Source: Desulfovibrio aminophilus
GTDB taxonomy: Bacteria > Desulfobacterota > Desulfovibrionia > Desulfovibrionales > Desulfovibrionaceae
DNA: 64,000 bases
Assembly: GCF_023660105.1 (NCBI RefSeq)
Contig: NZ_JAMHGA010000002.1
Coordinates: forward strand, 38,913-102,912
Direction: 5' to 3'
Shown: positions 1 to 8,746 of the stretch, one piece after another
Numbering within the stretch: the stretch's first letter is position 1
Layout of the letters: each line of letters starts with the position of its first letter
The notes under the pieces: model-generated
Database searches by the model: none
Seen by the model: only the letters and a program-made list of their open reading frames with translations
What the model was told of the DNA's origin: nothing
Position numbers and translations under genes: made by a program

Positions 1-1
1 C

Positions 2-307
2 CCCCGCGAGGACACCTTCGAGGTGGACATGGAGGAGACCCTGCGGCCGGAACGCGTGACCCGGGCCTTCTTCATCCTCAACCTGGCCGTGCCCCAGGAC
101 GCCCAGAAGATCGTCACGGCCTCGGTGGTCTACGCCACCAACTGGGGCGAGGTCTTCTGCCTCACCGCGCGCAACCCGGACCAGAAGATTCTGAAGCAGG
201 CCTCGGCCTTCCTGCGCGACGTCCTGCCCCAGCCCCTGCCCCAGCCGCCGGAGATGGGCCTGTACATCCCCCGCAAGTCCCAGTGTCCGCGCATCCGGCT
301 TCTCTGA
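2..307 (+). CDS. 3' end of an unidentified gene (partial)
   Basis: An open frame enters from the left edge and ends with TGA at 305-307. The visible 101 residues begin PREDTFEVDM and include hydrophobic strand-like stretches (FFILNLAV, IVTASVVYATNWGEVFCL). I see no catalytic motif and do not recognise the family. Codon use matches the GC-rich host genes downstream. The start lies outside the window, so no function is given. Confidence 0.6.
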   Translation, partial: PREDTFEVDMEETLRPERVTRAFFILNLAVPQDAQKIVTASVVYATNWGEVFCLTARNPDQKILKQASAFLRDVLPQPLPQPPEMGLYIPRKSQCPRIRLL

Positions 308-356
308 TCCCCGGAATTTGACTCCCCACGGGTTCGGGCGTAGAAAAGCGCCATAT

Positions 357-463
357 CGCCGAATCCCGCCAGGGGCGGGAGCGGGGGAACCACCCTTTGG
401 GGCGCATCGCCGCAAGGCGTAGGGCACTTCTCGGCCCGAGCCCGTCAGCTAACCTCGCAGGCG
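357..463 (+). ncRNA. c-di-AMP riboswitch (ydaO/yuaA type)
   Basis: The 310-base gap before the permease contains the conserved blocks of the ydaO riboswitch in the right order: CGCCGAATCC, GGGAGCGGGGGAACCA, TTGGGGCGCATC, AGGCGTAGGGCAC, then GAGCCCGTCAGCTAACCTCG and a closing AGGCG. The match to the consensus is from memory. In established biology this class binds cyclic di-AMP and usually switches genes off, often K+ transport or osmotic-stress genes. Its place in front of a KimA-like permease fits. The remaining ~150 bases to the start codon hold GC-rich inverted segments that could form the expression platform. Confidence 0.9.
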
Positions 464-617
464 TCGAGGAGACTTCCTTCCGAAGGCTGCGGGGGGAGCC
501 TCCCTGCGGTCACGCGCGCGAGGAAAGCCTCCCGGCCCCGCCGTTTCCGGTCGGCGGCCTCCTTCCTTTCCGACCGCCGCGCCGCGCGGATTCCCACAGC
601 CAAGAAGGAGGGACTGC

Positions 618-2606
618 ATGTCCCGGTCTTCGCTGACGGCTCGCCTCCGGGCGCTCGTTCTCGGCCGCCCCCTCGATCCCGAGGATCGCGGCCTGTTCCA
701 CAAACTGGCCCTGGCCTCGTTCCTCGCCTGGGTCGGTCTGGGCGCCGACCCCCTGTCCTCGTCCTGCTACGGCCCCTCGGAGGCCTTCCTGGCCCTGGGC
801 GGACACCACGCCCTCTCCCTGTTCGTGGCCCTGGCCACCGTGGTCACGGTCTGCGTCATCAGCGCGAGCTACACCCAGATCATCGATCTCTTCCCCACGG
901 GCGGCGGCGGCTACCTCGTGGCCGGACGCCTGCTCTCGCCCACCGTGGGCATGGTTTCCGGCTGCGCCCTGCTCATCGACTACGTGCTGACCATCACGCT
1001 CTCCATCGCCAGCGGGGCCGACGCGGTGTTCAGCTTCCTGCCCCCCTCCTGGCAGGGCGGGCGGCTGGCCTTCGCCCTCGCGGGCGTGATCCTGCTCACC
1101 GTGCTCAACCTGCGCGGGGTCAAGGAGTCCGTGAGCGTTCTCGTGCCGATCTTCCTGGCCTTCCTGGTGGGGCACGTCTTCCTCATCCTCTACGGCCTGG
1201 GCCGGCACCTGGACGGCCTGCCGGAGATCGTGTCCCGGGCCGCGGCCGACGTGGGCGCGGCGCAACGGGACCTGGGGCTCTGGGGCATGATCGCCCTCAT
1301 CCTGCGGGCCTACGCCATGGGCGCGGGCACCTATACGGGCCTGGAGGCGGTGTCCAACGGCCTGCCGGTGCTGCGCGAGCCCAGGGCACGCACCGGCAAG
1401 CGGACCATGCTCTACATGGCCCTGTCCCTGTCCTTCATGGTCGTGGGCCTGATCCTCAACTACATGCTCCACCGGGTGGAGTTCCAGTCCGGAAAGACCC
1501 TGAACGCCGTGCTCTTCGGGGCCATGACCAATTCCTGGGGCGTGGCCGGGCCGGTGGTCGTCTCGGCGGTGCTGGTGACCGAGGCGGCCATCCTCTTCGT
1601 CGCGGCCCAGGCCGGATTCCTCGACGGCCCGCGCATCCTGGCCAACATGGCCCTGGACCGCTGGGCCCCGGCCCAGTTCGCGCACCTGAGCGACCGGCTG
1701 GTGACCCAGAACGGCATTCTGCTCATGGGCGGCGCGGCCCTGCTGCTCATGGAGATCACCGGCGGCTCGGTGGAAGTGCTTCTCGTGCTCTACAGCATCA
1801 ACGTCTTCGTCACCTTCATCCTTTCCCAGGCGGGCATGGTCCGGCACTGGCGGCAGGCGCGCGGCGAGGAGCCGCACTGGCGCAAGGGGCTGGTGCTCAA
1901 CGGTCTGGGCCTCGTGCTCACGGGTTTCATCCTGGCCACCATCGTGGCCGTGAAGTTCTTCGAGGGCGGCTGGGCCACCCTGGTGGTCACCGGCGCCCTG
2001 GCCGGGGTCGCCCTGCTCATCCAGCGGCACTACCGGCGGGTGGGCGCGCTGGTGCGCAAGCTGGACGGTCTCAAGCAGTCGGTGGAGGAGGACATGAGCC
2101 GCCTGCCCGACAACCCGGAGCCGGGCGACCTCTCCGCGCCCGCCGGCTCGCTCTCGCGCACGGCGGTGGTCCTGGTGAGCGGCTACAACGGCCTGGGGCT
2201 GCACAGTCTGCTGGCGATCCACCGGCGTTTTCCCGGCGAGTTCAGCAACTACGTCTTCCTTTGCGCCGGGGCAGTGGACGCGGGCGTCTATCGCGGCAAA
2301 CGGGAGATGGAGGAGCTGCGGGACCGGCTCTCGGGCGAGATGGGGCAGTACGTCCGACTCATGCGGCGGCGCGGCTATCACGCCGAGAGCGTGCTCGGGC
2401 TGGGCACCGACGTGGTGGAGGTGATCGCCGGGCTCTCCGAGGAGATCGGCGCGCGCTACCCCTGGTCCGTGTTCTTCGCGGGCCAGATCGTGTTCCCCAG
2501 GGAATCCTTCTGGACCAGGCTCCTGCACAACCAGGTGGTCTTCGGCGTACAGCGCAGGCTCCTGCGCCGGGGGCTGCCCTTCACCGTGATCCCGGTTACG
2601 GTCTGA
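618..2606 (+). CDS. kimA: APC-superfamily permease, KimA-like potassium transporter
   Basis: 662-residue membrane protein. The N-terminal half has the signature of the KimA/YdaO branch of the APC superfamily: a GADPLSSSCYGPSEAF segment in the first helix, YTQIIDLFPTGGGGYLV, then ALLIDYVLTITLSIASGADAV. About twelve hydrophobic helices run to roughly residue 470, followed by a hydrophilic C-terminal domain of about 190 residues, as in KimA. The known KimA of Bacillus is a high-affinity K+/H+ symporter controlled by c-di-AMP, and the ydaO-type riboswitch upstream supports the same role. The start follows AAGAAGGAGG. An amino-acid substrate cannot be excluded from sequence alone. Confidence 0.8.
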   Translation: MSRSSLTARLRALVLGRPLDPEDRGLFHKLALASFLAWVGLGADPLSSSCYGPSEAFLALGGHHALSLFVALATVVTVCVISASYTQIIDLFPTGGGGYLVAGRLLSPTVGMVSGCALLIDYVLTITLSIASGADAVFSFLPPSWQGGRLAFALAGVILLTVLNLRGVKESVSVLVPIFLAFLVGHVFLILYGLGRHLDGLPEIVSRAAADVGAAQRDLGLWGMIALILRAYAMGAGTYTGLEAVSNGLPVLREPRARTGKRTMLYMALSLSFMVVGLILNYMLHRVEFQSGKTLNAVLFGAMTNSWGVAGPVVVSAVLVTEAAILFVAAQAGFLDGPRILANMALDRWAPAQFAHLSDRLVTQNGILLMGGAALLLMEITGGSVEVLLVLYSINVFVTFILSQAGMVRHWRQARGEEPHWRKGLVLNGLGLVLTGFILATIVAVKFFEGGWATLVVTGALAGVALLIQRHYRRVGALVRKLDGLKQSVEEDMSRLPDNPEPGDLSAPAGSLSRTAVVLVSGYNGLGLHSLLAIHRRFPGEFSNYVFLCAGAVDAGVYRGKREMEELRDRLSGEMGQYVRLMRRRGYHAESVLGLGTDVVEVIAGLSEEIGARYPWSVFFAGQIVFPRESFWTRLLHNQVVFGVQRRLLRRGLPFTVIPVTV

Positions 2607-2621
2607 ACGGGCGGGGCGGGG

Positions 2622-3728
2622 TCAGTCCGTGTCCAGCCCGCGCAGCCGGGCGGCCGAGGACGGGCCCTTGAAGGCCGCGCCGAGCGGGGCCTGGAAGGGC
2701 TTCTTGAAGAGTTCGGCGTAGAGTTTCTTGGCTTCCTCGAAAAAGGGATTGAGGTTCAGGGCCCGGGCGATGCTCGCCTGGGCCTCGGCCTCTTTCCCCG
2801 CGAGGTGCAGTGCCTTGCTGAGGTTGTAGTGGATATGCTCGTCGTCCGGGGTCATCTCCAGGGCTCGGGCGTAGGCCTCCACCGCGCCGTCCAGGTCGCC
2901 GTCGCGGCGCAGCTTGAGCCCGAGGATCTTGTACGGGTTGTGGGCCTCGCGGTTGTGCTTGAGGACCTGGATGAAGGCCATTTTGGCCTCCTCGAAGCGG
3001 TCCAGCTGGGCCAACACCTCGGCGGCCTTCTCGATGTTCGTCTTGTAGCGCTCGAAGTCGCCCCGGGCCTTGTAGGCCTCGGCCAGGCCCTTGTAAGCCT
3101 CGGCGAAAAGCTCGTTGTACTTGAGGGCCTTCTGGAAGGCGACCACGGCCTTGGCGTATTCCTTCCGCACCAGGAAGGAGCAGCCCATGTCGTAGTAGAA
3201 CTGGGCCTCGTTGCCCTCGCTGATGATCTCCTCGTAGTGCTCGGCGGCGGCCTGGTGGTCTCCCTGTTCGGCCAGGGCCCGGGCCTTCTCCATGCGCTTG
3301 CGCTGCGCGTCCGGGTAGTCGGCCATGCGTCTGGCCGCCAGGATGTACTTCTCCAGGGTCTTGGGCGCGTAAGGCCGGATCACGTATCCCGAACAGCCCT
3401 GGCCGATGGCGTCCAGGACGTACTCCCGGCTGTTCATGAGCGAGATCATGATCACCGGCAGGCTGCGCTGCTTCATCTCCCCGCGCAGCTTGGTCAGGAA
3501 TTCCAGGCCGGTCATGTCGTCCAGGCCCGAGTCGCAGAGCACGAGGTCCACGCCGAGGCGTTCGATGTGGTCCAGGGCGGCCCGGCCCTTCTCGAACACC
3601 AGGACCACGCCGGGCGCGAACAGGCGCATGATCTTCTTGTCGATCTTGGCGTGGGTCTTGTTGTTGCTGAGCACTGCGACCCGGTCGAAGGCCTGGTAGG
3701 CCGCCGCGTCGTGGGTGGGCTCTTTCAT
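2622..3728 (-). CDS. Response regulator receiver domain fused to TPR repeats
   Basis: The first ~130 residues form a CheY-like receiver domain, with the likely phospho-acceptor Asp in LVLCDSGLDDMTG and the late Pro after VIRPYAP. The rest is a run of tetratricopeptide repeats (for example AKAVVAFQKALKYN and DGAVEAYARALEMTPDD). Such proteins act as phosphorylation-controlled scaffolds and have no DNA-binding output. I place the start at the internal Met of MKEPTHDAAAYQ; an earlier Met at 3755 is possible. It faces the permease gene tail to tail with a 15-base gap. The partner kinase is unknown; the nearest kinase gene ends 77 bases upstream on the same strand. Confidence 0.75.
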   Translation of the reverse strand: MKEPTHDAAAYQAFDRVAVLSNNKTHAKIDKKIMRLFAPGVVLVFEKGRAALDHIERLGVDLVLCDSGLDDMTGLEFLTKLRGEMKQRSLPVIMISLMNSREYVLDAIGQGCSGYVIRPYAPKTLEKYILAARRMADYPDAQRKRMEKARALAEQGDHQAAAEHYEEIISEGNEAQFYYDMGCSFLVRKEYAKAVVAFQKALKYNELFAEAYKGLAEAYKARGDFERYKTNIEKAAEVLAQLDRFEEAKMAFIQVLKHNREAHNPYKILGLKLRRDGDLDGAVEAYARALEMTPDDEHIHYNLSKALHLAGKEAEAQASIARALNLNPFFEEAKKLYAELFKKPFQAPLGAAFKGPSSAARLRGLDTD

Positions 3729-3805
3729 CCCACCGGCATTACTTGTTCTTTGCACCAGGAGTCAACAGGGCGTTATGGCTTCGGGCCGCCGCGCCCCGGA
3801 CCGCG

Positions 3806-5341
3806 TCACCGGCCGGAAATCGCCTCCCCACGGGCCTCGTCGCGGAAGATCACGATCATGCTGGTCCCCGTGGAATCATCGGTGCGGCAGACGATGTTCG
3901 CCCCGTGGGTCCTGGCCACGAGAGCCGCGAAATATGTCCCCAGGCCCGTACCGGACTCCTTGCCGCAGGTCACGTACTTCTCGAAGATCCGTTTGCGGAT
4001 TTCCCGGGGCACGGGCTGGGAGTTGGACACGCTGATCTGGCGGTGCGGCGCGTTCTCCAGTTGGATGTGCACGCTGTCCCCGGAGGCCGACGCCTCGATG
4101 GCGTTTTGCATGAGGTTGCGGAGCATGGCCCGCAGCAGGGGCATTTCGCCGGAAACGGGAAAGGTCTCGTCGCCCCGGACTTCCTTCCCGTCCAGGCTGA
4201 TGCGCATGGACACGCCCTGGCCGCGCAGGAAGGGGGTGAATTCCTCCTCCAGGCCGCAGACGATTTCCACCAGGTCCACCTCCCGTTTGCGCAGGGAATA
4301 GATGCCCTTCTCCATCTTGAAGATGTCCAGGTGGGTGCGGATCATGTCCAGCATGCGGTAGCCGGCGGCGCGGATGCGCTTGACGTGGTCCATCTGTTCC
4401 GCGTTCAGGCCTCCTTCCCGCAACAGCAAGTCGGGATAGCCGATGACGAGATTGAGCGCCGACTTCAGGTCGTGGCGGTTGATGCGCTCCACCTCCTCGC
4501 GGATCATCTCGGCCTTCTCCCGGGCCTGCATTTCCTTCAGCAGCTGGAGGTTTTTCCGCTCCAGCTCCATGGTGCTGCATTGGAGCTGGTAGGTGCGTTG
4601 CGCCACCAGCCCTTCCAGCAGATCCTGCTGTCCGGCCAGCCATGTTTCGTGTTCCTGTATCTTGGCCAGCATGGTGTTGAATTCGGCCACCAACTGGCCG
4701 ATCTCGTCGTTGCTCTCGCAGTCCACCCGCCGAGCGTAGTCCTTGTCCCGGGAAATTTCGGCCACGGTCCGGGCCAGGCGCGTGAGCGGTTCGGAGAGGT
4801 TCCGGCGGACGCGCCGGGAGACCCGGACGCAGACCGCGAACACAGCCAACAGGATGAGCGCGGCCAGGCCCATGTCGCGCAGAAGGGTGTTCCACTGGTC
4901 CCGCAGGGAGAGGGTGATGCGCAGGATGCCGCCCCGGCCGTCCGAGGGAAGGGGCTGGCTCACCGTCAGGTCGTGGAGCCGCGCCTCCGCCTGGGGAGTA
5001 TCCGTGGCGGCGAAGGGCGGGGCCGTGCCCCAGGAGGCGAAGAGGGCGCCGTCGGCGGTGTAGACCGCCGCTCCGGTCACGCTGGGGACCAGGCGCAGGG
5101 CCGCGAGGTTTTCCCCGGCGGCCTTCGGGTCGTCGAACTCAAGGGCCGCCACGGTGGAGGCCGCCGTCAGGGCGGCCAGGGCCAGGGCCTTGTCCTTCGC
5201 GTCCCTCCGGTAAGAGTGCAGGATGGGCCAGACGCTCAGGGCCAGTTCCAGGACCAGGGCGAGCAGGGTGAGCCCCAGGATGGCCGCGCTGATCTTGCGC
5301 CGCAGGGAGACGAAGCCCCGGGGGGAGTTATTCCGCATCAT
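3806..5341 (-). CDS. Membrane sensor histidine kinase with HAMP domain
   Basis: 511 residues. A first membrane helix (about 18-40), a periplasmic sensor segment of ~115 residues, a second helix (about 157-174) and a HAMP domain (to about 230) precede the DHp helix with His290 in INRHDLKSALN. The C-terminal ATPase has an N box (NLMQNAIEAS) and a G box (GTGLGTYFA). It overlaps the YfiR-like gene by 14 bases and ends a cluster with a TonB-dependent receptor and an OmpR-type regulator. The kinase probably senses a periplasmic or outer-membrane signal relayed by those partners and phosphorylates the regulator at 7780-8487. This pairing is inferred from gene order. Confidence 0.85.
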   Translation of the reverse strand: MMRNNSPRGFVSLRRKISAAILGLTLLALVLELALSVWPILHSYRRDAKDKALALAALTAASTVAALEFDDPKAAGENLAALRLVPSVTGAAVYTADGALFASWGTAPPFAATDTPQAEARLHDLTVSQPLPSDGRGGILRITLSLRDQWNTLLRDMGLAALILLAVFAVCVRVSRRVRRNLSEPLTRLARTVAEISRDKDYARRVDCESNDEIGQLVAEFNTMLAKIQEHETWLAGQQDLLEGLVAQRTYQLQCSTMELERKNLQLLKEMQAREKAEMIREEVERINRHDLKSALNLVIGYPDLLLREGGLNAEQMDHVKRIRAAGYRMLDMIRTHLDIFKMEKGIYSLRKREVDLVEIVCGLEEEFTPFLRGQGVSMRISLDGKEVRGDETFPVSGEMPLLRAMLRNLMQNAIEASASGDSVHIQLENAPHRQISVSNSQPVPREIRKRIFEKYVTCGKESGTGLGTYFAALVARTHGANIVCRTDDSTGTSMIVIFRDEARGEAISGR

Positions 5342-5870
5342 CGAGTATCCTGGCCAGTTGGAGCAGCCGGGAGCTGATCGTGATTCCGGCTCGGAGCGCG
5401 GCCCTTGGGTTGATTTCCAGGCTGAGCCTGCCGTCGGACTCCCGGAGGTTGACCATGAGCCCGCTGGGGCGCTGTTCCAAGCCGTAGCCGATGGTCAGGA
5501 CCGGGCTGTCCTTGAGCCGCTCGATGATGGCGGCGGCCTCGCGCGGCGGAGTGCCGTTGAGCAGGAGGATGCGGCAGCCGGGCGCGGGCCACTGCTCCAG
5601 CAGGATTTCGGGCGGAGGCGGCACGGCCGCGAAGTGCGGCCGAATGGCACGGGCGTCCGTGGCGGCGACGGCCACCGGCGTGCCGCTCCCGCCCTGGATG
5701 GAAGCGGGCCAGGAGACGTATTTCACGATGCGGGTCACGAACAGGGCGCAGAGCTGGTCGCCGGAGGCGGCCAGCTCTGCGCCGCCGCGGGCCTCCCTGG
5801 CTCCGGGCCAAAGACAGACGGCCAGGATCACCAGCGGGAGCAGGGCGCGGGCCTTGTTCAGAAATCCCAT
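5328..5870 (-). CDS. YfiR-family (DUF4154) periplasmic protein
   Basis: 180 residues starting at MGFLNKARALL, with an N-terminal signal peptide ending near GAREARG. The body carries YfiR/DUF4154 features: an early FVTRIVKYVSWP segment, a central CRILLLNGT strand, and a C-terminal SLEINPRAALRAGITISSRLLQLARIL. In Pseudomonas, YfiR is a periplasmic inhibitor of a membrane diguanylate cyclase. In clusters like this one, YfiR-like proteins sit between a TonB receptor and a sensor kinase and may carry the signal between them. The start overlaps the end of the receptor gene by 13 bases and its own end overlaps the kinase start by 14, pointing to translational coupling. Confidence 0.8.
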   Translation of the reverse strand: MGFLNKARALLPLVILAVCLWPGAREARGGAELAASGDQLCALFVTRIVKYVSWPASIQGGSGTPVAVAATDARAIRPHFAAVPPPPEILLEQWPAPGCRILLLNGTPPREAAAIIERLKDSPVLTIGYGLEQRPSGLMVNLRESDGRLSLEINPRAALRAGITISSRLLQLARILDDAE

Positions 5871-7780
5871 GTGAGTCTCAGGCTGAAGCTGGTGTCCACC
5901 TGGAGCAGCGAATATTCCTGCTGCGCGCCCAGCAGGTTCTGCCCGATGAGTTCCAGGAGCAGGCCGTCGCGGACTTTCCAGGAGGCATGGGCGTCCATGG
6001 TGAAGTAGCCCGGGATGCGTTCCTCGGTGGGGCTGTCCAGGTAGGCCAGGGAAAAATCCAAGCCGATGTCCCGCGTGAGACGGCTCATGGCCATGAGCTT
6101 GGCTTCCGCCACGGTGTTCTGTTCGATCTCCGGATACTCGTGGCCGTCCACGGAGATCCGGTCGAAATCCTGGCGGATCAGGCTCAAGGAGGGGCGCAGG
6201 GTGAGCCACTCGCGGGCCTGCCAGTCCAGCAGCATCTCGGCGCCGTAGGCGTTGCCGTTCAGGGTGTTGGCCACGGTGCCGGTGTGCGCGGCCCTGTCCA
6301 GCCGGATGCCGTTGAGCCGGTCGTAGTCGTTGGCGAACAGGGAGACGTCCAGGCTCAGCTCTCGCGAGAGGTGGCGGCGGTAGCCGGCTTCGTAGGCGAT
6401 CAGCTCCTCGTTGGACAGGCCGTTGGGGGCGTGGATGGTGTACTCGTCCGGGCCCTGACGGATTTTGTAGGTGCCTTCCCGCTGCCAGCGGTTCGCCGCG
6501 CGCACGGCCCGCGAGACCGCGAGCCAGAATTCCTGGCGGTCCAGGGTGTGCAGGAGGCGGGCCGTGGGCTGGATTTCCAGCGCGCCCCGGCCCTGGTAGT
6601 CGAACTTGGAGCCGAGGATGAGGAAGAGGCGGTCCGGGACGAGGCGGATCTTGTCCTGGACGAAGGCGCTCGACTCCAGGGTGTAGGAGTTCATCCGCTC
6701 CATGCTCCAGTCCGGGCCGTTCTCGAAGCTGTCCCAGTAGTAGCGGGCCCCCAGGCCCCAGCTCAGGCGGTGGACGCCGATCTCCTCCATGGCGTCCTGG
6801 AATTCGGCGTCCCAGACGTTCTCGATCCCGTCGCGGCCATCGCTGTTCTGCCATTCCCGCATGTAGGAGGTGCGCAGGCGCATGCCCGAGTCCAGACCGG
6901 TGGCCCGGTCCCACGTGAACTGCCAGTATCCGCCGGCGGTGTCCCTCGGGCCCGGGGCCATGATCTGGGGCATGGCCGCGCCGCCCTCGTCGAGTTGGGA
7001 GCGGACGATTTCGCCCTGCAGGGATATCTCGTCGGTGAAGGCGTTGCGCCAGTCCGCCCGGAAGCCGCTCCGGCCCTGCCGCCAGTTGCGCGAACTGCTC
7101 GTGTGGTGGCCCGGGTCCTCGATCCGAAGCCCGTCCTTGTAGCTGGCCTTGGCGTAGGCCCGGTAGTGCAGGTCGTCCCCGACGGCCGCGCCCAGGCGCA
7201 GGCTCTGCTCGATGCCGTCCGTGCCCGCCAGGGTGACGCTTTGCGCTCCCTGGGTCTCGGACGCGGGCTTGGTGATGATGTTGATGACTCCGGTGAAGGA
7301 GTCCGAGCCCCAGAGGCTGGTCCAGACGCCCCGGATCACTTCGATGCGTTTGACCGTCTCCAGGGGGATGTTCTGGTTGCTCCAGTCCACTTCGGTCCGT
7401 GTCGGCGAGGTGATCGGACGGCCGTCCACGAGCACGAGGTGCTTGTTGTTGAGCATGCTGTTGAAGCCCCTGACGCCCACGCTCCACTTGTCCGTGTCGG
7501 TGCGGGCCACATGCACGCCGGGCGCGAGCTTGAGGGCTTCGGGAATGTTCGTGGCCCCGGAACGCCGGATGTCCTCCTCGGTGATGACCGTGACGGCCCC
7601 GGCCACCTGGGACAGGGGTTCGTTGCGCTTGGAGGCCGTGACCACCCTCGCGTCCAGGATGTCTTCCATCTCCACGCCGGAGAGGCGCGGGTCCGCGTCC
7701 TGCGCCCACGCCGAGGCGGCCCAAAGGCAGAGCAGGAGAGCGGCGGAGAGGACGCCCGGGAGTCCCGGACGAAAGCGCAT
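5858..7780 (-). CDS. TonB-dependent outer-membrane receptor
   Basis: 640 residues with a signal peptide cleaved near ASAWA-QDADP. The plug domain follows (EDILDARVVTASKRNEPLSQV, ITEEDIRR, GVRGF, LVLVDGRPI, IEVIRGVWTSLWGSDSFTGVINIIT), then a ~500-residue barrel rich in alternating aromatic strands, ending in the terminal aromatic pattern LRLTWDF. It is of the BtuB/FepA type, which takes up cobalamin, siderophores or similar ligands; the substrate cannot be read from sequence. The start overlaps the stop of the OmpR-type regulator gene (TGATG), so receptor and regulator are probably translated from one message. Confidence 0.85.
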   Translation of the reverse strand: MRFRPGLPGVLSAALLLCLWAASAWAQDADPRLSGVEMEDILDARVVTASKRNEPLSQVAGAVTVITEEDIRRSGATNIPEALKLAPGVHVARTDTDKWSVGVRGFNSMLNNKHLVLVDGRPITSPTRTEVDWSNQNIPLETVKRIEVIRGVWTSLWGSDSFTGVINIITKPASETQGAQSVTLAGTDGIEQSLRLGAAVGDDLHYRAYAKASYKDGLRIEDPGHHTSSSRNWRQGRSGFRADWRNAFTDEISLQGEIVRSQLDEGGAAMPQIMAPGPRDTAGGYWQFTWDRATGLDSGMRLRTSYMREWQNSDGRDGIENVWDAEFQDAMEEIGVHRLSWGLGARYYWDSFENGPDWSMERMNSYTLESSAFVQDKIRLVPDRLFLILGSKFDYQGRGALEIQPTARLLHTLDRQEFWLAVSRAVRAANRWQREGTYKIRQGPDEYTIHAPNGLSNEELIAYEAGYRRHLSRELSLDVSLFANDYDRLNGIRLDRAAHTGTVANTLNGNAYGAEMLLDWQAREWLTLRPSLSLIRQDFDRISVDGHEYPEIEQNTVAEAKLMAMSRLTRDIGLDFSLAYLDSPTEERIPGYFTMDAHASWKVRDGLLLELIGQNLLGAQQEYSLLQVDTSFSLRLTWDF

Positions 7781-8487
7781 CAGGCGTTCCTGGCAGGAGC
7801 CGCCGCCATGAGATAGCCGCGTCCCCGGATGGTCTTGATGCTGGCCTTGCCGTCCAGTTTCTTGCGCAGATTGCTCATGTGCACGTTGAGCACGTAGTCG
7901 TCGAAGTCCAGCCCCTTGCCCAGGGCCTGCTCCATGAGCGTTTCCCGCTCCACGATGCCGCCCAGGTTCCGTCCGAGCATCTCGACGATGCTGAACTCCG
8001 TGGCCGTGAGGTGGATCGGGCGTTGGCCGATGCTGACCATGCGCGAGGCCGGGTCAATGAGCACCTCGCCGACGCGGATGGCCGCGCCACCGGGAGAGGC
8101 CGGGTGCGCGCCGCCCGCCAGGGGCCCGGAGGTCCGGCGCAGGACGGCCCGCATCCGGGCCAGCAGCTCGCGCAGGGGGAATGGTTTGGGGATGTAGTCG
8201 TCCGCGCCCTTCTCCAGGCCGACGACGCGATCCACCTCCTCGCCCCGGCCGGTGAGCATGATGATCGGCACGCCCGAGTCCTTGCGCAGCCGCCCGAGGA
8301 CCTCGAACCCGCTGGTGTCCGGGAGCATGATGTCCAGGATGACCAGGTCGTAGGGGGTTTCCGCGAACCGGCGCAGGCCTTCGCCGGCCGAGTGCGCGGC
8401 GTGGACCGTGATGCCTTCGCCCCCGAGATACTTGGAGAGCAGTTCGCCCAGTTCCTGGTCGTCATCAATAAGCAATGTTGTCGTCAT
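7780..8487 (-). CDS. OmpR/PhoB-type response regulator
   Basis: 235 residues starting MTTTLLIDDD. The receiver domain has the acidic pair D9/D10, phospho-acceptor D52 (LVILDIMLPD), Thr in IIMLTGR and Lys in PKPF. The C-terminal winged helix ends with the VLNVHMSNLRKKL and IKTIRGRGYLM signature of the OmpR/PhoB class. I took the start at 8487; upstream sequence is AT-rich and non-coding. It is the first gene of the minus-strand signalling cluster and probably controls its own operon, including the receptor. The gene is read away from fliC across a 259-base intergenic region. Confidence 0.88.
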   Translation of the reverse strand: MTTTLLIDDDQELGELLSKYLGGEGITVHAAHSAGEGLRRFAETPYDLVILDIMLPDTSGFEVLGRLRKDSGVPIIMLTGRGEEVDRVVGLEKGADDYIPKPFPLRELLARMRAVLRRTSGPLAGGAHPASPGGAAIRVGEVLIDPASRMVSIGQRPIHLTATEFSIVEMLGRNLGGIVERETLMEQALGKGLDFDDYVLNVHMSNLRKKLDGKASIKTIRGRGYLMAAAPARNA

Positions 8488-8746
8488 GTGGGCACCATTT
8501 TTTGTTTCAAAATAAATCTTCAGGATGAGAAGCGGAAGAATTTTAATATAAAGAAACATTAAAATGACAATTGAAACATAAGTTCTCTTCTTGAAAATCA
8601 ATAATAATCGAAATATAAATTGATAGGGAAAAAAATTCCCATCGTAAACGCTGGTGCTGTGTTCCTCCGTATATCCATTCAGAAGACGTTCCGTACTCAT
8701 CGTGAGCGGGACAATGCATGGATGCACAACTATTCAAGGAGGAACC
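8488..8746. promoter_or_regulatory. AT-rich divergent promoter region, regulator/fliC
   Basis: This 259-base gap between the divergent regulator and flagellin genes is much more AT-rich than its surroundings. Upstream of fliC a TAAA at 8645-8648 is followed 18 bases later by CCGTATA, loosely like a flagellar sigma-28 promoter but with non-standard spacing. A good Shine-Dalgarno (AAGGAGG) sits just before the fliC ATG. No gene is supported here. Confidence 0.4.

Noticed and set aside
510..2528. Long minus-strand open frame (672 codons) opposite the permease
   Set aside because: His/Gln/Gly/Asp-rich translation typical of the antisense of a GC-rich membrane protein gene; the plus strand has a clear transporter and riboswitch.
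5328..7724. A 798-codon minus-strand frame covering the receptor and YfiR region
   Set aside because: Only the last 180 residues (YfiR-like) look like a protein; the rest is an out-of-frame shadow of the TonB-dependent receptor.
8645..8673. Sigma-28 promoter for fliC
   Set aside because: TAAA and CCGTATA are present but the spacing (18) is wrong for the flagellar consensus, so I report only a possible promoter region.
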